From NCBI RefSeq assembly GCF_905372745.1, contig NZ_CAJPQR010000041.1:1-18388 (forward strand): a stretch of DNA of 18,388 nt, written 5' to 3'. The position numbers and the translations under genes are program-made. The notes under the pieces were generated by a model that saw only the letters and a program-made list of their open reading frames with translations, was not told the origin of the DNA and made no database searches. Positions 1 through 5,755 of this stretch are shown here, piece after piece (position 1 is the stretch's first letter; every line of letters starts with the position of its first letter). This DNA is from an uncultured Campylobacter sp. (GTDB lineage Bacteria > Campylobacterota > Campylobacteria > Campylobacterales > Campylobacteraceae).

Positions 1-59
1 GACAAAATATAAACGAGCTAAAATTTAACCTGCTTGAGCTACTTAAAAAGGAGCTGTAG
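1..59 (+). CDS. 3' end of an upstream gene, probably glutamate 5-kinase (ProB), partial
   Basis: A reading frame enters from the left edge (first complete codon at base 3) and ends at a TAG at 57-59. The 18 visible residues are rich in Leu, Lys, Glu and Asn, with NLLELLKKEL at the end, which looks like the C-terminal helix of a soluble protein. There is not enough sequence to recognise a family. The ProB suggestion rests only on gene order: from memory, in Campylobacter proB lies directly before fmt. It could equally be the end of another gene. Confidence 0.4.
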   Translation, partial: QNINELKFNLLELLKKEL

Positions 60-187
60 GCTGCGGTAAAAGTTGCGCCTTAAAGAATTTTTGACGAATG
101 TGGGCTTTAAGCGCGCCCGTATATGCGGGTAAATTTTATGTTTATTGCTCGTAAACGCCGCAAAAAGATAAAATTTAAGAAGGCGAA
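60..187. other. Intergenic spacer with a weak hairpin
   Basis: This 128-base gap holds no open frame that I would call. CCCG at 116-119 pairs with CGGG at 126-129 around a 6-base loop, followed by TAAATTTTATG. The stem is short and lacks a proper T-run, so it is at best a weak terminator for the upstream gene. No good promoter is visible for the gene at 188. A TAAAAT at 169-174 is too close to the start to leave room for a ribosome binding site. Confidence 0.3.
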
Positions 188-529
188 ATGAATAAAATTT
201 TTATTCTAGTATTTTTATGCTTCGGTGCATACGGTTGCGATCCCGCCGATCCGGTGCCGAATTTTATGGACTTTAACGACAAGGATCACGACGGCGCACT
301 GAGCTTGCAGGAGTGGACGGCGAGCGAGGTGCCGTCTGGGCTGAGAGTAGAGCTAAACCTGCGCTCAGGCTCGGAATTTAAGAGGCTCGATGCTAATCGT
401 GACGGTAAGATTAGCCTAGATGAGCTGGGAGCGAAACCGTCCGCAAAGATTTATTGGTCCGAAGATCCGTGCGCTTTTTGGCTGTGGAAGGATCAAAGCG
501 GAGATGAAAATCAAGCCGCCGTCAAATAA
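188..529 (+). CDS. Small exported protein with two EF-hand calcium-binding loops
   Basis: 113 residues. The N-terminus is a signal peptide (Lys3, hydrophobic 4-15) ending in AYGC. Cys17 could be a lipidation site, but Ala at -3 and Tyr at -2 make a poor lipobox, so it may instead be a plain periplasmic protein. Two canonical 12-residue EF-hand loops follow. Loop 1 is D31-x-D33-x-D35-G36-x-L38-x-x-x-E42. Loop 2 is D68-x-N70-x-D72-G73-x-I75-x-x-x-E79. Both have every calcium-ligand position filled. The C-terminus carries a Trp-rich patch (W90, W98, W100) with Cys95, which could form a disulfide with Cys17 if the latter is not lipidated. An AGAAGG at 178-183 supports the ATG. The gene stands alone between the proB-like end and fmt. 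Calcium binding and export are inferred from motifs, and the function is unknown. Confidence 0.8.
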   Translation: MNKIFILVFLCFGAYGCDPADPVPNFMDFNDKDHDGALSLQEWTASEVPSGLRVELNLRSGSEFKRLDANRDGKISLDELGAKPSAKIYWSEDPCAFWLWKDQSGDENQAAVK

Positions 530-778
530 GGCGCGCGTATGATGAAACAGCTTTTTGCTCGACGCTTATAACTAAGGCGACAGCTCGAAAAGGCCTAGGG
601 GCAGAATGAAGCTGATTTTCGTTCGGCTTCGAATTGTGCGGTTTTATTCATAAATTTTATTTAGTACGAGCGGGTGTGGACCGGTTTTAGCTCGCGATCT
701 GCGTAAAATTTATTTTGCGTGCGACAGGCGCCCGCGCGATCGCTCGCGCCCTGATTTGGCTAAATTTAAAGGAAAAGA
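530..778. other. Intergenic spacer before fmt with a GC-rich inverted repeat
   Basis: 249 bases without a supported gene on either strand. Just before fmt, GCGCGA (734-739) and TCGCGC (744-749) form a perfect 6-bp stem with a 4-base loop. An alternative 5-bp pairing, GGCGC (727-731) with GCGCC (746-750), competes with it. No T-run follows, so this is not a standard terminator. It could fold in the fmt leader. No convincing promoter was seen. Confidence 0.3.
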
Positions 779-1696
779 ATGAATATAATTTTTATGGGAA
801 CGCCCGAGTATGCGGCTAAAATTTTACGCGCGCTTGCGAAGGCAAAATTTGAGATCGTGGCCGTCTTTACGCAGCCTGATAAGCCCGTCGGTAGGAAGCA
901 AATTTTAACTCCGAGCGAGGTTAAAGTTTATGCACAGCAGCACCTTCCCACCGCGCCGATCTTTCAGCCTGCGACTTTAAGAGACGAGGCGGTCACGGTG
1001 CAGATAAAAGAGCTAAAGCCTGATTTTATCGTGGTTGCCGCATACGGTAAAATTTTACCGCAGGCTATCCTTGATATCGCGCCTTGCATAAACCTGCACG
1101 CCTCGATCCTACCAAAATACCGCGGCGCAAGCCCGATCCAAAGCGCGATTTTGGCGGGCGAGAAGCAGACTGGCGTGACGGCGATGTTGATGGACGCGGG
1201 GCTTGACACGGGCGATATGCTTGATTTTGCCTACACGCCTTGCGAGGATAAAACGGCGGCGCAGCTGTTTGACGAACTCGGGGATTTGGCGGGCGAGCTG
1301 ATCGTGCGAGTGCTGCAAAATTTTGCAAATTTAACGCCGCTAAAGCAAGAGGACGCGCAGGCCACGCACTGCAAAAAGATAAGCAAATCCGACGGGCTTT
1401 TTGGCTTTGAGCAGAGCGCGGAGCAAATTTATAATAAATTTCGCGCGCTAACGCCCTGGCCCGGGATTTATCTAGCCAGTGGGCTAAAAATTTTGAATCT
1501 AAAATATCTCTGCGGGCGCGAAGACGAGCGCCGCAAGCCCGGCGAAATCATATTTGACGGCAAATATTACATTTACGTCGCATGCGGGGAGGGCGCTTTA
1601 TGTATAGAAACCGTGCAAGAGCCCGGCAAAAAGCCTGTGGACGCTAGTGCGTATCTAAACGGTAAGCGCCTTGGCATCGGCGATATAGTGTCGTAA
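779..1696 (+). CDS. fmt: Methionyl-tRNA formyltransferase
   Basis: 305 residues, normal for the family. Fmt transfers the formyl group of 10-formyltetrahydrofolate to the amino group of Met on initiator tRNA in the cytoplasm, so that translation starts with fMet. The N-terminal Rossmann-type domain opens with FMGTPEYA (residues 5-12). The catalytic block reads INLHASILPKYRG, placing Asn105 and His107, and GLDTGD supplies Asp143. These match the Asn106/His108/Asp144 triad of E. coli. From about residue 205 comes the C-terminal tRNA-binding barrel. The ATG is preceded by AAAGGA at 768-773. The next gene is birA, 91 bases downstream. Nothing is truncated. Confidence 0.97.
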   Translation: MNIIFMGTPEYAAKILRALAKAKFEIVAVFTQPDKPVGRKQILTPSEVKVYAQQHLPTAPIFQPATLRDEAVTVQIKELKPDFIVVAAYGKILPQAILDIAPCINLHASILPKYRGASPIQSAILAGEKQTGVTAMLMDAGLDTGDMLDFAYTPCEDKTAAQLFDELGDLAGELIVRVLQNFANLTPLKQEDAQATHCKKISKSDGLFGFEQSAEQIYNKFRALTPWPGIYLASGLKILNLKYLCGREDERRKPGEIIFDGKYYIYVACGEGALCIETVQEPGKKPVDASAYLNGKRLGIGDIVS

Positions 1697-1753
1697 ATTT
1701 GAGCTGAGCGAAGCTTACCTTGTAAATTGAACGATGCGAATGCGCTTGCAATG

Positions 1754-1759
1754 TAAAAT
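1754..1759 (+). promoter_or_regulatory. Possible -10 box for birA (weak)
   Basis: TAAAAT preceded by TG lies 34 bases before the birA start in the 91-base fmt-birA gap. It lacks the T-rich tract seen at the stronger promoters of this window, so birA may simply be read through from fmt. Confidence 0.25.
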
Positions 1760-1773
1760 AAAACAGCAAATTT

Positions 1774-1780
1774 AAAAGGA
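1774..1780 (+). promoter_or_regulatory. Shine-Dalgarno that decides the TTG start of birA
   Basis: AAAAGGA ends 7 bases before a TTG at 1788. No ATG or GTG is in frame nearby that would keep the conserved N-terminal residues, so TTG is the likely start codon. Confidence 0.65.
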
Positions 1781-1787
1781 ATAAAAT

Positions 1788-2423
1788 TTGAGAATAGAGT
1801 TCGCAGATAGCGTCTCTTCTACGCAAAAAGTTTTGGTTGAAGGGCTACGAAACGGCGAAATACAGCCGCCTTTTGCGCTAGTGGCAAAAGAGCAGACGCA
1901 GGGTATCGGCAGCAGAAACAACGTGTGGAGCGGGCTAGAAGGTAATCTATTTTTTTCATTTTGTATGAGCGAAACGGCGCTGCCAGGTGATCTAAAGGGC
2001 GAGTCGGCGTCGATTTACTTTTCGGTGATAATGCGCGAAGTGCTCGCGGCTCGCGGCTCTCAAATTTGGCTAAAATGGCCGAATGATTTTTATATCAACG
2101 ATAAAAAAATCGGCGGAACCTTGACGACGAGAGTTGGCGAAATTTACGTTTGCGGTATGGGTATAAATCTAAAAAACGCACCCGAAAACGCCGGAATTTT
2201 AGATATAGACGTAAGTCCTAGCGCCGCGGTCGGGGAGTTTTGCAAGAGGCTACAAGCGGCTCCGTCTTGGGCGGAAGTTTTTAAAAAATTTGAGGGCGAA
2301 TTTGAAAAATCAAGAGAATTTATCACGCACTTTGAGGGCGAAGAAGTCGCGCTCAAAGACGCCAGACTCCTACCAGACGGCTCTTTGGATATAGGGGGGC
2401 GAAGGGTTTTTTCTCTTAGGTAG
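1788..2423 (+). CDS. birA: Biotin-[acetyl-CoA-carboxylase] ligase, catalytic domain only
   Basis: 211 residues starting at TTG. The enzyme makes biotinyl-AMP and attaches biotin to a lysine of the biotin carboxyl carrier protein. Visible motifs are the S-S-T-Q region at 10-13 that begins the catalytic fold, the biotinyl-AMP loop GIGSRNNVW at 39-47 (E. coli type is GRGRRG), KWPND at 96-100 with the key Lys96, KIGG at 107-110 and GMGINL at 123-128. The N-terminal winged helix that lets E. coli BirA repress the biotin operon is absent, so this is a plain ligase without a repressor role. A small C-terminal domain follows from about 180. A 130-base gap holding a promoter separates it from parA. 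Confidence 0.93.
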   Translation: MRIEFADSVSSTQKVLVEGLRNGEIQPPFALVAKEQTQGIGSRNNVWSGLEGNLFFSFCMSETALPGDLKGESASIYFSVIMREVLAARGSQIWLKWPNDFYINDKKIGGTLTTRVGEIYVCGMGINLKNAPENAGILDIDVSPSAAVGEFCKRLQAAPSWAEVFKKFEGEFEKSREFITHFEGEEVALKDARLLPDGSLDIGGRRVFSLR

Positions 2424-2449
2424 ATTTATTAAATTTTAAACAAACGATA

Positions 2450-2461
2450 GGCGTATACGCC
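2450..2461. repeat. Perfect 12-bp palindrome upstream of parA
   Basis: GGCGTATACGCC reads identically on both strands. It lies about 60 bases upstream of the parA -10 box and 27 bases after the birA stop. It could be an operator, a protein-binding site or chance. It does not resemble the common parS consensus TGTTTCACGTGAAACA, and I noticed no second copy in the window. Confidence 0.45.
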
Positions 2462-2513
2462 GCAAAAATCTTTCAGAAAATTTAAAGCACAAACTAAACT
2501 TATACAAAGTAAG

Positions 2514-2526
2514 TTTTTTGTAAAAT
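2514..2526 (+). promoter_or_regulatory. Sigma-70 promoter of parAB
   Basis: A run of six T then G (2514-2520) runs directly into the -10 box TAAAAT (2521-2526). T-rich sequence in place of a -35 box followed by G and TAwAAT is the Campylobacter housekeeping promoter form. The expected transcript start is near 2532, about 22 bases before the parA ATG. The same 15-base core, TTTTTTGTAAAATAA, occurs at the atp promoter. Confidence 0.75.
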
Positions 2527-2553
2527 AAATCAAAACAAAATCTGGAAAAAAAT

Positions 2554-3336
2554 ATGTGTGAAGTTATAACCATAGCAAATCAAAAAGGCGGCGTCGGAAA
2601 GACGACTACGGCGGTAAATTTAGCCGCATCCTTAGCCGTCGCCGAAAAAAAAGTTTTACTCATCGATATCGATCCGCAGGCGAACGCGACGACCGGAATG
2701 GGCTTTAGTAGAAACGACTACGAGTATAATATCTATCACGTTTTAACAGGTCGTAAAAAACTCTCGCAAATCGTGCTAAAAACCGAGATACCGACGCTTT
2801 TTCTAGCGCCTTCAAACATCGGTCTCGTGGGTATAGAGCAAGAACTAAGCGAGCAAAATAAAGACTATCAAAAAATCCTAAAAAGCAAGATCGAAGAGGT
2901 CGAAGGGCAGTATGATTTTATCATCATCGATAGTCCCCCGGCTCTAGGCAGCATCACCGTAAACGCCCTAAGTGCTAGCGATAGCGTGATAATCCCGATA
3001 CAGTGCGAATTTTACGCGCTAGAGGGGTTGGCGCAGATATTAAATACCGTGAAAATAATCAAAAAAACGATTAATAAAAAACTAACGATAAAAGGATTTT
3101 TGCCGACGATGTACAGCTCGCAAAATAACCTAGCAAAAGAAACCGTCGCAAATTTAAAGCAGCATTTTGAAGATAAGCTTTTTAAGAGTAAAGAGACCGA
3201 CGACGGCTTTGTTATAGTGCCTAGAAACGTAAAGCTCGCCGAAAGTCCTAGCTTTGGTAAGCCTGTGATTTTATACGATATAAAATCACCAGGTTCGGTA
3301 GCGTATCAAAATTTAGCTTGCTGTATTTTAGGATAA
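2554..3336 (+). CDS. parA: Chromosome-partitioning ATPase ParA (Soj)
   Basis: 260 residues, a chromosomal-type ParA without an N-terminal HTH. It binds ATP and DNA non-specifically and works with ParB to move or separate replication origins. The deviant Walker A motif KGGVGKTT spans 11-18 with the signature Lys11 and the P-loop Lys16. DIDPQAN follows at 38-44, and Walker B is FIIIDSPPALG with Asp126. The ATG has only a weak TGGA ahead of it (2543-2546), but starting here keeps the usual spacing to Walker A. parB follows after 3 bases, so the two are co-transcribed and probably translationally coupled. Confidence 0.96.
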   Translation: MCEVITIANQKGGVGKTTTAVNLAASLAVAEKKVLLIDIDPQANATTGMGFSRNDYEYNIYHVLTGRKKLSQIVLKTEIPTLFLAPSNIGLVGIEQELSEQNKDYQKILKSKIEEVEGQYDFIIIDSPPALGSITVNALSASDSVIIPIQCEFYALEGLAQILNTVKIIKKTINKKLTIKGFLPTMYSSQNNLAKETVANLKQHFEDKLFKSKETDDGFVIVPRNVKLAESPSFGKPVILYDIKSPGSVAYQNLACCILG

Positions 3337-3339
3337 AAG

Positions 3340-4194
3340 ATGGCTAAAAAGGGAGGATTAGGGCGCGGACTAGAGGCAATTTTGGGCGATGTGGAGCTTG
3401 CGTACAAAGCTGAGTTAAACGAGGGCAACAGCGATATAGTAAAGGATATCGATCTAGATCTGATCGTCGAAAACCCGTATCAGCCGCGTAAAAATTTCGA
3501 CGAAACTGCACTAAGGGAGCTTAGCGAAAGTATCAAAAGGCACGGACTTATACAGCCCATCATCGTCATAGAAAAAGACGGCGGATATATGCTGATCGCG
3601 GGCGAGAGGAGATTTCGCGCGACTAAGATGCTAGGCGAAAGCAAGATAAGGGCCATAGTCGCCGATATCGAGAGCCAAAGCTTGCGCGAGTTAGCGCTCA
3701 TAGAAAATATCCAAAGAGAGGACCTAAATCCGATCGAGCTTGCAAATTCTTATAGAGAGCTCATAGACGAATATAAAATTACGCAGGACGGGCTCGCAAA
3801 CATCATCCACAAAAGCAGAGTTCAGATAACAAATACGATGAGACTTTTGAGCCTTAGCGCCGTGACGCAAGAGTATATAAAAGAAGGCAAACTAACGCAA
3901 GGGCATGCCAAAGTCATCGTAGGTCTTGAGCCAAACGACGAAAAAACAGCGGTCGATACTATCATCGGGCAGCGCCTTAGCGTGCGCGAGACGGAAAATT
4001 TGGTAAAAAATTTAAAAAATAAATTGCCGCCTAAAACAGCGCTTAAGTTAGACGAAAGATATCTAGAAAGACTTGCAAATTTAAAAGAGATTTTTTCTAA
4101 ATTTGACGTACCGGTTAAGATAAAAGGCAAAAAAATCACTATCGAGTTTGATGATGTAGCTGATATCGATAGGCTAATAAACAAGATAAAATAA
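3340..4194 (+). CDS. parB: Chromosome-partitioning protein ParB (Spo0J), CTP switch and parS binding
   Basis: 284 residues. ParB loads at parS, uses CTP to close as a sliding clamp, and stimulates ParA. The N-terminal KGGLGRGLEAIL (4-15) is the ParA-activating peptide of chromosomal ParBs. The CTP-binding N-domain shows NPYQPR at 45-50 and GERRFRA at 88-94. ENIQRE at 122-127 is the next conserved box. A helix-turn-helix runs from about 145 to 170, and a Lys-rich linker leads to the C-terminal dimerisation region, about 240-284. An AGGAT inside the parA end (3330-3334) serves as ribosome binding site. No parS with the usual consensus was seen in this window. Confidence 0.95.
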   Translation: MAKKGGLGRGLEAILGDVELAYKAELNEGNSDIVKDIDLDLIVENPYQPRKNFDETALRELSESIKRHGLIQPIIVIEKDGGYMLIAGERRFRATKMLGESKIRAIVADIESQSLRELALIENIQREDLNPIELANSYRELIDEYKITQDGLANIIHKSRVQITNTMRLLSLSAVTQEYIKEGKLTQGHAKVIVGLEPNDEKTAVDTIIGQRLSVRETENLVKNLKNKLPPKTALKLDERYLERLANLKEIFSKFDVPVKIKGKKITIEFDDVADIDRLINKIK

Positions 4195-4225
4195 AATAAT
4201 TGTTTAAATTTAGCTTGTTTTATCC

Positions 4226-4241
4226 TTTTTTTTTGTAAAAT
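4226..4241 (+). promoter_or_regulatory. Sigma-70 promoter of the atp (and probably atp-tol) operon
   Basis: A run of nine T (4226-4234) and G lead directly into TAAAAT at 4236-4241. The core matches the parA promoter over 15 bases. The expected start is near 4247, giving a leader of about 45 nt before the b' gene. No terminator-like hairpin was seen between parB and this site, so some read-through from parAB is also possible. Confidence 0.78.
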
Positions 4242-4280
4242 AAGCACGATTTTATTATGCTTAAGAAAATATTAAACTTT

Positions 4281-4286
4281 AAGGAG
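4281..4286 (+). promoter_or_regulatory. Shine-Dalgarno that decides the b' subunit start
   Basis: AAGGAG is 5 bases from the ATG at 4292. An in-frame TTG at 4289 would sit only 2 bases away, so the ATG is chosen. Confidence 0.75.
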
Positions 4287-4291
4287 ATTTG

Positions 4292-4714
4292 ATGTTGGAA
4301 ATTAATTTGCCGCTAGTCGTCCTAACGGCAGTTATTTTTCTAGGGCTTATCGCCGTTTTAAATTCCATCCTTTACAAGCCTCTACTTAAATTTATAGACG
4401 CTAGAAACGATGCGATAAAAAACGACGAAGAGAGCGCTAGTAAAAATACGAGCGATCTTGGCGTGTACGAAGCGCAGATAGAACAGCTCATAGCCGCTGC
4501 AAGAAGCGAGGCGGGCAAAATAAAGCAAGAGGCTATCAATGTCGCAAAAGACGCGGCCGCTAAGATAGTCAGCGAAAAGCGCGGAGTTTTGGAGGCCGAT
4601 TATGACGCATTTATCCAAAATTTAAACGCTCAAAAGACCGATTTTAGAGCTGATTTACAGCAAAAATTGCCTGAACTTCAAGCTGCTTTAAAAGCAAAAC
4701 TCGCAAGGATTTAA
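4292..4714 (+). CDS. atpF': ATP synthase F0 subunit b'
   Basis: 140 residues from the ATG at 4292. The b' chain pairs with b to form the peripheral stalk that holds the F1 head still against the rotating ring. One N-terminal membrane segment is visible (about 7-27), then KPLLKFIDARNDAI, the usual start of the stalk helix. A long Ala/Lys/Glu-rich coiled coil runs from about 40 to 135 with no Cys, Trp or Pro breaks until near the end. The gene is first in the atp cluster and lies 1 base ahead of atpF. Having separate b' and b genes is normal for Campylobacter and relatives. The assignment as b' rather than b rests on position and the lack of a signal-like N-terminus. Confidence 0.9.
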   Translation: MLEINLPLVVLTAVIFLGLIAVLNSILYKPLLKFIDARNDAIKNDEESASKNTSDLGVYEAQIEQLIAAARSEAGKIKQEAINVAKDAAAKIVSEKRGVLEADYDAFIQNLNAQKTDFRADLQQKLPELQAALKAKLARI

Positions 4715-4715
4715 T

Positions 4716-5213
4716 ATGAAAAGCAAAATTTTACTTTTATTATGTCCTTTTGTTTTGATGGCGGACGGCGGATACGACATCGTACCTAGAACGATAAACT
4801 TTATCGTTTTTGCCGCAATTTTGTATTATTTCATCGCAAACCCTATCAAGAACGCATATAAGGGAAGAATCGCCGGTATCGCGGCAAGACTTGATAATAT
4901 CGAGCAAAAACTAAAAGACTCAAAGGCCAAAAAAGACGACGCTCTAAGACGCGTAGAAGAGGCTAAAGCAAATGCCGCTAGCCTAGTAGAAACCGCTAGA
5001 AAAGAGGCCGTTTTGATCTCTGAACGCATCAAGGAAGAGACTAGACAAGAGGTCGCAAATCTGGAGAAAAGCTTCCAAGATCAAAAAGAATTTGAAAAAA
5101 GACGCATGGTTAAGTCTGTCGTGGGTGAAATTTTAAATGAAATTTTTGCAAGCGACAGCGTCAAAATGGATCAAAATGAGCTCATCAATATCATGCTTAA
5201 AAGGGTCGGCTGA
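4716..5213 (+). CDS. atpF: ATP synthase F0 subunit b
   Basis: 165 residues. This is the second peripheral-stalk chain. Residues 1-16 (Lys-rich start, then a Leu-rich stretch ending in LMA) look like a cleavable signal peptide, an arrangement found in epsilonproteobacterial AtpF. The membrane helix follows at about 27-43 (TINFIVFAAILYYFIA), then a charged coiled coil from 50 to 140. The C-terminal part, including VGEILNEIF, fits the delta-binding end. AAGGA at 4705-4709 serves the ATG. The stop overlaps the atpH start by one base (TGATG), pointing to coupled translation. Confidence 0.92.
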   Translation: MKSKILLLLCPFVLMADGGYDIVPRTINFIVFAAILYYFIANPIKNAYKGRIAGIAARLDNIEQKLKDSKAKKDDALRRVEEAKANAASLVETARKEAVLISERIKEETRQEVANLEKSFQDQKEFEKRRMVKSVVGEILNEIFASDSVKMDQNELINIMLKRVG

Positions 5214-5743
5214 TGAAAGAACTTATCGCAAAAAAATACGTAAAAGCTCTAGTTAGCGACCTTAGCAAGGATGAGTTTAACAACTTTACCGCTAAGCTAC
5301 AAGAGATCGCAAATGCATTTTCAAATGAAAAATTTCAAAATATCATCGTTTCGCCGAATTTAAAAAATAGCCAAAAAGCGGATTTTGTCCTATCTTTAGT
5401 TGGTGGGGCGGATCAGAAATTTGTAAATTTCATAAAACTGCTCGGCGAAAACAAAAGACTTGATATTTTGCCTAATATCGTTTCGGAGCTTTTGGCGCAA
5501 AAATCGAAAATGGACAATGTTTTTTACGGCAAAATTTACGGCAGTTCGCAGATTAGCCAGGCTCAAATTTCAGAGCTTGAAAGTAGCTTTTCTAAGAAAT
5601 TTAACGCAAAAATTATTTTAGAGCCGGTAAAAAGCGATTACAACGGTATCAAGATCGAGCTAGACGATTTGGGCGTGGAGGCTAGCTTTTCGGTAGATAG
5701 GCTAAAAGCCCAAATGAGCGAATACATATTAAAAGCAATATAA
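5213..5743 (+). CDS. atpH: ATP synthase F1 subunit delta
   Basis: 176 residues, the usual length. Delta caps the alpha3beta3 head and joins it to the b/b' stalk. The N-terminal helical domain begins ELIAKKYVKALV, the family's typical opening (K-x-Y-A-x-A-L). Residues 75-110 include FIKLLGENKRLDILPNIVSEL, matching the conserved F-x-x-L-L-x-x-N-x-R-L-x-x-L pattern. The C-terminal region holds GIKIELDD. It overlaps atpF by one base and is followed by the GTG start of atpA after 12 bases. Confidence 0.95.
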   Translation: MKELIAKKYVKALVSDLSKDEFNNFTAKLQEIANAFSNEKFQNIIVSPNLKNSQKADFVLSLVGGADQKFVNFIKLLGENKRLDILPNIVSELLAQKSKMDNVFYGKIYGSSQISQAQISELESSFSKKFNAKIILEPVKSDYNGIKIELDDLGVEASFSVDRLKAQMSEYILKAI

Positions 5744-5755
5744 AGGAGAAAAAGC

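Noticed and set aside
116..129. Hairpin CCCG-6-CGGG as a terminator of the upstream gene
   Set aside because: Only a 4-bp strong stem and no continuous T-run. Too weak to call.
169..174. TAAAAT as a promoter -10 box for the EF-hand gene
   Set aside because: A transcript starting about 7 bases later would begin within the Shine-Dalgarno (178-183), leaving no usable ribosome binding site.
964..1328. Three minus-strand open frames inside fmt
   Set aside because: They lie fully within a well-supported gene, have Ser/Arg/Ala-rich translations without domains and no ribosome binding sites. They are shadows of fmt codon usage.
4226..4234. Nine-T run as a phase-variable homopolymer
   Set aside because: Campylobacter phase variation is typically in G/C tracts inside genes. 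This T-run belongs to the normal promoter form and recurs at other promoters.
3822..4247. 141-codon minus-strand open frame over the end of parB and the atp promoter
   Set aside because: The Ser/Phe/Leu-rich translation is typical of the antisense of a Lys/Glu/Asp-rich gene. parB on the other strand has all expected motifs to its end, and the frame's start would overlap the atp promoter.
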